Shown here piece by piece: positions 57,122 through 64,000 of a stretch of DNA of 64,000 nucleotides. A model generated the notes under the pieces. That model ran no database searches and was not told the origin of the DNA. It saw only the letters and a program-made list of their open reading frames with translations. Both the position numbers and the translations under genes were made by a program. Origin of the DNA: an uncultured Porphyromonadaceae bacterium (lineage in GTDB: Bacteria; Bacteroidota; Bacteroidia; Bacteroidales; Muribaculaceae); assembly GCA_937901905.1 (NCBI GenBank), contig CALDIF010000074.1, forward strand, positions 1-64,000, read 5' to 3'. Each line of letters opens with the position of its first letter. The first letter of the stretch is position 1.

Positions 57122-59440
57122 TTATTTCTTGTCCCAACGCAGGTTCCAGATGGCGATGCGATCCTTGTTTGCCGTAGCAGTCTGGCTCGGGGCGAGGTTG
57201 GTGATGACAATTTGGAAGTCACCGCTCACATCGATAGTTTGCTCGTGTGAGAACTTCACCTTGCGGTCGGTGGTGGCGATGTCCTTGGCTAACGAGAATG
57301 TCTTAGCCACTTGACCGTTCTGCATGATGTCGACGCGAATCGCAGCCTTGGTGTCGCTATAGGGGAAGCCGTAGTCGAAGTACAACTTCTCGATGCCACC
57401 GCTCAATGTGGGCGATGTCACGACAGCGGGAGTGTAGTCGGTGCCGTTGTAACTGCCGGTGCGACCGTTGAGGCACACTGCATAGGCGAACTCGTTGGGG
57501 TTGTCGTCGCGAGTGCCGATGAAGTCGAAGTTAGGTGCCGTTTGTGTGCCCTCGGCTGCGCCGGCAAACAGTGCGCAGGACTTCATTGTCCAACCGGCAG
57601 TTGTGGTAAAGTCGATATAATAACTTGACGTATTACCGCTGTTGCCCGTTTCGAAGTCGGCGCGAGTGGCATTGGTGGGTTGGGGCTGCGGAGTGTCACC
57701 GCCACCGCCGGTACCGGCTTGACCGAAAATCACGTCGTCAAGACACCATGTAGCGTAATTGGCATCGCTGCTTGCCGCATAGCACCAGCCCACGAAGTAG
57801 GTGCCCGCGTAAGCGCTGAGGTCAATCTCACACGTCACCCAGTCGCTGTAACCGCTTGTGGGAGCGGTAGCGAACCTGCCGGGAAGTTCAATCTTGGTAG
57901 CGTCGGTCGGGTCGCTCGAGTTGAGCAAGTAGACCTTGAACGTAGTGGTCGTGCTGCCATAGCCGTTCACCTGGGTGCGGAACGAGAGCGTCTTGTCGGT
58001 AGCGTTCTTGATGTCAAGTGCCGGAGTGATGAGCCAACTCTCGAACGGAGCGGTACCCTTGTAACCGGTCATTGCAGCGTAAGCGTTGCTGTTGAATGTG
58101 GTCTGATACCAGTCTTTGTTACCCTGAACCATCACGTGTACCCAGTCGCCGGGCAATCCGCTCTCGAAGCCCTCGTTGAGCGAGGTGACACCACCGCTGA
58201 TGACGGAGAGTTTGAACTCGCTCACATCGCCCGAGTTGCCGGTGACAGCGTTGGTGTTCATGTAAGTTCCGAGGTCACCCTTGACCATGATAACGGTCTT
58301 GTAAACAGCCTCGTTGTCACGCAAGTTGGCTTGGTTGCGCAGTGCGGTGCCGTCGGGCAGGGCGATGATAAGACACTTGGTGATGTCGGTCTCGGTGGGG
58401 TCATCGGCAAGCACGAGCGTGTTGGCAAGCGTTGTCGGAGCAGTCCACTCGATGTCGGCGCTCGAAGCGACAGTTGTCTTCTCGGGAGCCACAGCACCCA
58501 CGGCGAATGCCTTGAACCATGCGTCGGTAATCTCTTTGCCCTCGGCCTTGGCGGCAAGAGCCTCGGCTACAGTGTACGGATCCTTTTGCAAGCCCTTGGT
58601 GTCGGTGGTGAAGCCGATGCAGTCCTCGGTGCCGCGAATGTAAAGTTGCCACGTGTCGGAGCCGTAGAAACTGAGCAAACCGATTACGCTACCTTCACCC
58701 ATGGGCAACATCTGTGCGCGGAAGTTAGCGTAGTTGCTGTTACGCATGATCAACGTGTTGCCATCGGCATCGGTGATGTTGCGGTTGGTGGTCTTGTCAC
58801 TCTCGCTGAAGGGAACAGTACCGTTTGCCTCGGGGAACTTCACGTTATTGAGTTTGATGAGTTTGCCTTGATACTTGAGCAAGGTTTCCTTGTCGGTCTT
58901 ACCCTGGAAGTCGGTGATGCTGACCACCTCGGGCTGGACGTTGGCATGAGTCGGGTCGGGCAGACCGTTCAGTTCGACCATGCTTTCCCACATCTCAAGT
59001 GACAGGAAAGTTGCCTCCCATGCGTTTCCGGCCGAGTACCATGCGGGATAGCCCAACTGTTGCATACCGTTGTACTTACCGATGAACTTGTCCTTGAGGT
59101 TGATGACGACCTCTTGCCCGGTGCGATAGGTCGTGTTGAGCGAGTTGCCGTTAATGGAGATGGCGATTGAACCGGTGCCGTCGCAAATGTACATGCTCTT
59201 GTAGATATTGCCACTCTCGTCGTTACTGGTGATCCAGCCGTGAATGACAATGTCCTCCTTGATGGTGTCGATGTAGTTGCGTGCGTCGTCCCAATAACGC
59301 TCCTTGAGTTCGGCGATCGTTGTGTTGGGCGTGAGCGATGCCGTCGGCACCTGGATGGGCGGCATGTCGAACTTGTCGTTGCAACCCACTGCGATGCCCA
59401 GCAACAGCAACATGGTCAGATAGAAATTAAAACGTTTCAT
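57122..59440 (-). CDS. DUF5689 / choice-of-anchor-J surface lipoprotein
   Basis: 772 residues with a lipoprotein signal (MKRFNFYLTMLLLLGIAVGC, Cys20). The N-terminal DUF5689 region (IHGWITSNDESGNIYKSMYI, then YAVGLSF-like OB strands) is followed by a middle repeat. Then a choice-of-anchor-J type beta-sandwich (SLNEGFESGLPGDWVHVMV, WLITPALDI, WCLDDVIFG) and a second sandwich after a Pro/Thr linker. Such proteins are exported partners of a TonB receptor in Bacteroidetes and probably bind a surface ligand. It lies 69 bp after the receptor gene on the same transcript. Confidence 0.85.
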   Translation of the reverse strand: MKRFNFYLTMLLLLGIAVGCNDKFDMPPIQVPTASLTPNTTIAELKERYWDDARNYIDTIKEDIVIHGWITSNDESGNIYKSMYICDGTGSIAISINGNSLNTTYRTGQEVVINLKDKFIGKYNGMQQLGYPAWYSAGNAWEATFLSLEMWESMVELNGLPDPTHANVQPEVVSITDFQGKTDKETLLKYQGKLIKLNNVKFPEANGTVPFSESDKTTNRNITDADGNTLIMRNSNYANFRAQMLPMGEGSVIGLLSFYGSDTWQLYIRGTEDCIGFTTDTKGLQKDPYTVAEALAAKAEGKEITDAWFKAFAVGAVAPEKTTVASSADIEWTAPTTLANTLVLADDPTETDITKCLIIALPDGTALRNQANLRDNEAVYKTVIMVKGDLGTYMNTNAVTGNSGDVSEFKLSVISGGVTSLNEGFESGLPGDWVHVMVQGNKDWYQTTFNSNAYAAMTGYKGTAPFESWLITPALDIKNATDKTLSFRTQVNGYGSTTTTFKVYLLNSSDPTDATKIELPGRFATAPTSGYSDWVTCEIDLSAYAGTYFVGWCYAASSDANYATWCLDDVIFGQAGTGGGGDTPQPQPTNATRADFETGNSGNTSSYYIDFTTTAGWTMKSCALFAGAAEGTQTAPNFDFIGTRDDNPNEFAYAVCLNGRTGSYNGTDYTPAVVTSPTLSGGIEKLYFDYGFPYSDTKAAIRVDIMQNGQVAKTFSLAKDIATTDRKVKFSHEQTIDVSGDFQIVITNLAPSQTATANKDRIAIWNLRWDKK

Positions 59441-59509
59441 AATCGTTCTGGTATGTTATTTTGTTATTATTCTTGTGGTTGAAAAATGTTAGAGTGGTAT
59501 TGCAACAGT

Positions 59510-62266
59510 TTAGAACTTGAAGCCTACGTTGAGATACATCTTGAAGCCTTGAGCGAAATAGTACTTGTTGGGGTACTTGCTCGTCGAGAATGTCTTGTAG
59601 TCGAAACGACCCTGTTGATAGCCGCCCGTCATGATTTTGGTGTTATTCAAGATGTTGTCGAAGTTGAGGTTGAAGTTGAGCGAATGACGACGGTTGAGGT
59701 AAATCACGTGACCGATCGAGGCTCCCAACACGAACGCGTCGTTGAGTTTCTCTTGAGTGGTGATTTGACGTTGCAAAGCGATCAACTCCTCCTCGGTATC
59801 TGCCATCGACCACAAGTTGTCGATGCTCTCGTGACGCACGGGCGACAGGTCTACGTAAGCCTTGTTCATGTACGTGGCGCTCAGTTCGAAGAACCACATC
59901 TTGGGAGCAGACCAGTTGAGGCTCACCGTGTAAGCCTCTTGAGGAGTGCCACCTACGTAGAAGTTCTTCAGATAAACCGTTTGGGTGACATCGGGTTGCG
60001 ACCCGTTCTCGTAGGAACGTGTACCCAACGGACGGTTCTTGTACTGATAGCGAGCGATGTTGGCGGCTCCGCTCAAGGTGATGCTCGGGGTGAGTTTGAA
60101 ACTTGCTCCGATTTCAATGCCCTTGTACACCTTGTGTACTCCGGTGAGAGCGTAGTTCATGAAAGTACCGGCAAGGTCATCGTAGAATGCGGTGCGCTCG
60201 GTTGCATCGCGTTGGTCGGTGATAAACGCGGTCACGACCGCTTTGAAGCGACGCAGACTGAGGGCGTAACTCAAGTCGGCACTCGCCACTTTCTCGCTGC
60301 TGAGGTTGAGAATAACGTCGTCCTTGATGCGCGGTGACACATAGGCATTGTAGGGCAGCGGAGCATGCGTGCCGTAGTACACGTGAGCCGAGATGCTGTT
60401 GCGACCGTCGGGTTTGTAGGTTAAGCCCGCCTTGAAAGCCGCGTTGATAAACTCGTGGTGTGAACCCTTGCCTAACGAGTTCTCGGGCGCACGACCGTTG
60501 CGCATCTTACCGTCGCGTTGGAAGTTGGTGTAACTCGCCTTGAGCGTGTAGTTCAAGTCCCAGTTGGCAAGATTGATGCTCACCTGCTTCCAAATGTTAA
60601 GGTTGACGGTGTTGATGTTGTAGTCGTAGCCGAAACGGTCGCCCTTATAGATCTTGCGATTGGGGTTGTCAACATCGTTTTGAGCCATGCCCGGATCATC
60701 GGGGAAGTCACGCTCGGCATATTGGTCAACATCGAGCCAATATTGTCCGCCCAGCAGGTCTTTCATGGTCTTGTAGTAACTTGCCACCGTGTAGCCCGCG
60801 CCGATGCCGCCTTGCAGCGTCACCTTGTCGGTCAAGCGGTGATTGAGCGTGCTGTTGAGTTGCCACACGGCTTGGTTGCTGTGGCGCTTTTCAACGATAT
60901 AGGTCGAGCCCTTCTCGGTGCCCGTCTTGTCTGCCATGTAACTGTTCAGGTAGTTTGCCTGATACAACTCGTCCCAGTTGAGTTGTCGCATGTCTTCCTC
61001 GTTGCGCCAACGATAGTCGTACATGTCGTAAGTGTCGGGGTCGGTGGCGAAGTAACTGGGCAAGTAGCGGTAGTAGTCGGGACGCGGGTCACGAGCGTTG
61101 TACCAGTTGAGGGCACTCGACGCGTAGAACGACTTGTGGAATGCGATACCGGTGTTGAGCGAGGTTCCCATCTTGGGGGTCCACACCCAGTTGAGTATGA
61201 CGGTGGGGTCGAAACTCTCGACAACGCGAGCATTGCGCTTCTTGCCCTCTTGCCAACCCCAGTTGGGGTTGTACAGGTGACTGCCGGCGAGGTCGTAAGC
61301 CTCCTCGAAGGTCGCGCTGTTGCTGGCACGCTTGGTGGGAGCACCGAACGTGGTGAGTGCCAACGAGTGCTGTGAGTTAAACACCTTTTGCACCGCGAGG
61401 AAGTATCCGTAACTGTTATAGAACGAGCCCGGAATGATACCCTCGTTGGCATAGCGACCGACTGCGCTGAACGTGATTGCCCAGCCGTTCTTCATCAAGC
61501 CGGTGGCATGGGTGAGCATGCCGCGGAAACGATAGTTGCCGTTAGTGTAGGCCAAACCGATACGGGTGCCCGGTGCATAGTCTTTAGCAAAGGTGCGAAT
61601 GTTGTTGGCTCCGCCAATGCCGCCGAAGGCGTAACTCGTCGCTTCGAGACCCATGCCGACGGCGCGACTGCGGAACGCCTGGCTCATACCGCCCGTCATC
61701 GAGTAGTTGAAGCGACCGCGAATAGCATCGTTAAACGACACGCCATTGATGTAAGTGTTGGTGTACTCGCTGTTATAACCGCGAATGCGGAAGCGCATCA
61801 GCGAGAAGTCGAAACTCGCGCTCTGGTAGAAGGGGTTGTCCGAGGCTCCCGACAGGGTTGCCACCGACTGTGATTGTCCTTCCTCGTCCTCAAGTTCGCT
61901 CTCCGACAACACGACATCACTGAAGGCGACATTGTTCTCGTCGTCACTTGATGTGAATGATGTCGGGTCGAGAATAACAGTGCCGATGTTGTCGACAATG
62001 CCCGAAAAGATCTCTACCGAGCGGCTCCAATCCTTGTAGCCGTAGCCCAGCACGAGCAAGATGTCGCGTCCCGTCTGAGGTGTGATGAGGCGGAAGTCTC
62101 CATCGGGGCCGGTCGTGACGGTAGTGCCGTCATTATCCAGCATTACCGTCGCCCCGGCAACGGGGAGTCCGCTCTTTGCATCAATCACCACACCCTGCAC
62201 ACCGCTCTGGGCGAACGAGGGCAGCACAGCGAGTAACGCAAGCAGCAAAAACAGTTTTAGTTTCAT
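59510..62266 (-). CDS. TonB-dependent outer membrane receptor
   Basis: 918 residues with a signal peptide (MKLKLFLLLALLAVLPSFAQ). A carboxypeptidase-D-like regulatory domain follows (VVIDAKSGLPVAGATVMLDN), then a plug (FRIRGYNSEYTNTYINGVSF, GGIGGANNIRTF) and a 22-strand type barrel ending in KMYLNVGFKF. It imports an unknown large ligand powered by TonB-ExbBD. It is not a SusC with an adjacent SusD; its partner is the DUF5689 lipoprotein. It has its own promoter 100 bp upstream. Confidence 0.92.
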   Translation of the reverse strand: MKLKLFLLLALLAVLPSFAQSGVQGVVIDAKSGLPVAGATVMLDNDGTTVTTGPDGDFRLITPQTGRDILLVLGYGYKDWSRSVEIFSGIVDNIGTVILDPTSFTSSDDENNVAFSDVVLSESELEDEEGQSQSVATLSGASDNPFYQSASFDFSLMRFRIRGYNSEYTNTYINGVSFNDAIRGRFNYSMTGGMSQAFRSRAVGMGLEATSYAFGGIGGANNIRTFAKDYAPGTRIGLAYTNGNYRFRGMLTHATGLMKNGWAITFSAVGRYANEGIIPGSFYNSYGYFLAVQKVFNSQHSLALTTFGAPTKRASNSATFEEAYDLAGSHLYNPNWGWQEGKKRNARVVESFDPTVILNWVWTPKMGTSLNTGIAFHKSFYASSALNWYNARDPRPDYYRYLPSYFATDPDTYDMYDYRWRNEEDMRQLNWDELYQANYLNSYMADKTGTEKGSTYIVEKRHSNQAVWQLNSTLNHRLTDKVTLQGGIGAGYTVASYYKTMKDLLGGQYWLDVDQYAERDFPDDPGMAQNDVDNPNRKIYKGDRFGYDYNINTVNLNIWKQVSINLANWDLNYTLKASYTNFQRDGKMRNGRAPENSLGKGSHHEFINAAFKAGLTYKPDGRNSISAHVYYGTHAPLPYNAYVSPRIKDDVILNLSSEKVASADLSYALSLRRFKAVVTAFITDQRDATERTAFYDDLAGTFMNYALTGVHKVYKGIEIGASFKLTPSITLSGAANIARYQYKNRPLGTRSYENGSQPDVTQTVYLKNFYVGGTPQEAYTVSLNWSAPKMWFFELSATYMNKAYVDLSPVRHESIDNLWSMADTEEELIALQRQITTQEKLNDAFVLGASIGHVIYLNRRHSLNFNLNFDNILNNTKIMTGGYQQGRFDYKTFSTSKYPNKYYFAQGFKMYLNVGFKF

Positions 62267-62370
62267 AAGATCTGTTGTTAATATTACTTATTGGTTAAAT
62301 TATTTGCTACGTTTCGGTTAAATTAACTAAAAATATACGGTTGTCACGGCTTACTTATAGTTAAAGTTTT

Positions 62371-62402
62371 CAAAAGTACAACTTTTTTCCAAATTAGGCA
62401 AA
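62371..62402 (-). promoter_or_regulatory. Promoter of the TonB receptor operon
   Basis: Minus strand TTTG, 20 nt, TACTTTTG; predicted start near 62364 leaves a leader of about 98 nt before the ATG at 62266. Confidence 0.75.
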
Positions 62403-62508
62403 TAAATCGGTGTTCAGGTCAAATTTTATTGTATAGCAGGCGGTGCCGATTGCTGCAATGACCTGCAGGACACCGGTGACGCGTACAAATTCTGCAATAG
62501 GTTACCGA

Positions 62509-63978
62509 TTATTCGCTACGGTAATTAATGAGGTATACGTGATCGGTGGCGCGAGTTACGGCGGTGTATAGCCAGCGGTGGTAGTCGAGTGTTGTTGCCG
62601 CTTCGGGTGCAATGCCTCCCATGTCGACAAACACGTTGCGCCATTGACCGCCTTGTGCCTTGTGACAAGTGACAGCATAGCCGTACTTGACTTGTAGCGC
62701 GTTAAAATAGGGATGTTCTTTAAGGGCCTTAAAACGGCTTCGCTTGTCTCCGCTCAATTCGTTCCACACCTCGTTGAACAGTCGTTCCTGTTGCTCGCGA
62801 GTTAGTGCCGGTGTGTCGCTCAACAGGCTGTCGACAACAACTTTTACCTCAATTTCAACTCCGTCATGATCGACAAGTTCGACCTCGGCTGTGAGGAATT
62901 GCAGTCCGTAACGATGCTCAATGTCGCCCCTGACACGTCTCACCCTCAAGGCATCTCCATTGGCTATGAAATCAAATGAGTCGTACTCCCTAGTCCAGTA
63001 GTAATTGTTCTTGACCACCATGAGTAGGTCGCCTGTCGATAGTAACTCCTCGCGGTACAGTATACTGCCGCGTATGCCACGGTTAAACAGGGTGGCGCGC
63101 TTGTTGCTGCGTGTGACAATAACCGTTTGTTCAATGCCGTCGCGGTCATAGCAGTCGCTCACCGTTTCGAGTAAAAACTCGCTGCTGACCGCCACACAGT
63201 CGTCGCTCGTGGTGACATCGATTTGCGGCATGACGTAGTTGCCACTCTCTATTATCTCTCGTAACATTGTTGCCGCACGCAAGATACCGCTCTCCAAGGC
63301 TTGTCGCGCGACCTGTCGCAGTAGCACGGCATAGAGTGTCGCTCCGTAGCCTTGCAACACATTCTCGTCGAGGGCGGGGCTTTCTTGAACACCCACGGGA
63401 GGCAACTGGGCTGTGTCGCCCATGAGTAATAACCGGCAACTGTTATCAATGAGTTCGTTGCCGTAAACGTAGGTAAATAAATCGTCAAGCAGACGTCCCG
63501 TGCCGAAAGGTGACAACTCACCGCCGTTGGCTATCATGGACGCTTCGTCGACGATGAACAGCGCGCTGCGATAGCGGTTGTCGGCAATGCCGAACGTGTC
63601 GCTGCCGTAACTGCTTTGACGGTAAATCGTGCGGTGAATTGTGTAAGCCTTACGCCCGCTGTGGGCAGCGAGGACATGGGCGGCACGTCCGGTGGGAGCC
63701 ATGAGTACGGTCGGGATACGTCGCCCGCTTAATGCGCGCACTATCGCTCCCGTCAGTGATGTCTTGCCCGTTCCGGCAAAACCGCCCAACAAGAACACAC
63801 TGCGTGTCGGCGAGAAGCAAAGGAAGTGGCACAGCGCGACGATGAGTAGCATCTGGTCGTCGTTGGGCTCGTAGGGCAACTCGCCGAGCACGTCAATAGC
63901 GAGGGAACGCACACGGTCATCGCTGCTCGACAGTGCCGGCATTGATGCGGCAGTGCGCTTGAGTGTCTCGCCTGTCAC
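62509..63978 (-). CDS. RecD2/Pif1-like ATP-dependent DNA helicase
   Basis: Up to 489 residues. Superfamily 1 helicase: Walker A LLGGFAGTGKTSLTGAIV, VLMAPTGRAAHVL (Ia), FIVDEASMI (II, DEAS), LLMGDTAQLPPVG (III), VTCHKAQGGQWRNVFVD (V) and LYTAVTRATDHVYLI (VI). Similar short helicases in Bacteroidales act in recombination or repair. The open frame begins at GTG 63978 just after a stop at 63985-63987. The ATG at 63939 (MPALSSSDDRV) is an equally plausible start. No neighbour on this strand is visible within the window. Confidence 0.9.
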   Translation of the reverse strand: MTGETLKRTAASMPALSSSDDRVRSLAIDVLGELPYEPNDDQMLLIVALCHFLCFSPTRSVFLLGGFAGTGKTSLTGAIVRALSGRRIPTVLMAPTGRAAHVLAAHSGRKAYTIHRTIYRQSSYGSDTFGIADNRYRSALFIVDEASMIANGGELSPFGTGRLLDDLFTYVYGNELIDNSCRLLLMGDTAQLPPVGVQESPALDENVLQGYGATLYAVLLRQVARQALESGILRAATMLREIIESGNYVMPQIDVTTSDDCVAVSSEFLLETVSDCYDRDGIEQTVIVTRSNKRATLFNRGIRGSILYREELLSTGDLLMVVKNNYYWTREYDSFDFIANGDALRVRRVRGDIEHRYGLQFLTAEVELVDHDGVEIEVKVVVDSLLSDTPALTREQQERLFNEVWNELSGDKRSRFKALKEHPYFNALQVKYGYAVTCHKAQGGQWRNVFVDMGGIAPEAATTLDYHRWLYTAVTRATDHVYLINYRSE

Positions 63979-64000
63979 GGTGTGTCAGAAGTTGAGGGCT

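Noticed and set aside
57680..59002. Long plus-strand open frame (440 codons) antisense to the DUF5689 gene
   Set aside because: It is a shadow of a GC-rich-third-position gene: it has no family features, and the minus strand has a signal peptide and clear domains.

Overview
The window looks like a Bacteroidales genome, probably Muribaculaceae-like, and most likely a metagenome contig. Supporting signs are the Bacteroidetes-type promoters (TTTG, 19-21 nt, TAnnTTTG) found before many genes, the absence of Shine-Dalgarno sequences, a eukaryote-like GT3 glycogen synthase paired with an alpha-glucan phosphorylase, a complete Na+-NQR operon, a PG_1098-type methyltransferase, a TonB-dependent receptor paired with a DUF5689 lipoprotein, and IS1380-family remnants. 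No rRNA, tRNA or CRISPR array was seen.

Left end (1-9.9 kb) is a mosaic. A methyltransferase running off the edge is followed by a GT4 glycosyltransferase C-terminus joined to a shred of a GT2 enzyme. That joins, on the opposite strand, the C-terminal 60 percent of pyruvate phosphate dikinase. After a hairpin comes a fragment of an unknown gene on the minus strand, then a giant 'polyvalent' mobile-element protein of more than 2100 residues. This protein has no start of its own, carries an in-frame amber codon, and is frameshifted at its end. The joins fall on very short shared sequences, so this end is either an assembly chimera or a highly rearranged mobile-element scar.

Core backbone (9.9-40.4 kb) is ordinary, well-packed chromosome: a MATE pump; nqrABCDEF; a YbjN-like protein; a Na+/alanine symporter; a secreted GH31 glycosidase; a THUMP-like methyltransferase; speA; truA; a DUF1232 protein; ftsK; a FadL-type porin; and two minus-strand operons (small membrane protein-dxs-trkA-trkH and sppA-lpxK-thiL). 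Between truA and the DUF1232 gene lies an orphan promoter followed by a strong terminator, a good candidate for a small RNA of about 120 nt.

Defence island (40.6-43.5 kb) is AT-rich. It holds a frameshifted type II restriction endonuclease and an intact fusion of two DNA methyltransferases of different classes. Then come a CPBP protease, ligA, a flavin reductase-like protein, and a pair of exported proteins of unknown function.

Transposon-like segment (48.96-51.65 kb) consists of two different, defective IS1380-family remnants in inverted orientation around an AAA+ ATPase gene. Tandem palindromes lie in the promoter region of that gene.

Right part (51.7-64 kb) has glycogen phosphorylase and synthase, a 1.1-kb gene-free stretch full of short hairpins and a duplicated motif, the DUF5689 lipoprotein with its TonB receptor, and a RecD-like helicase.
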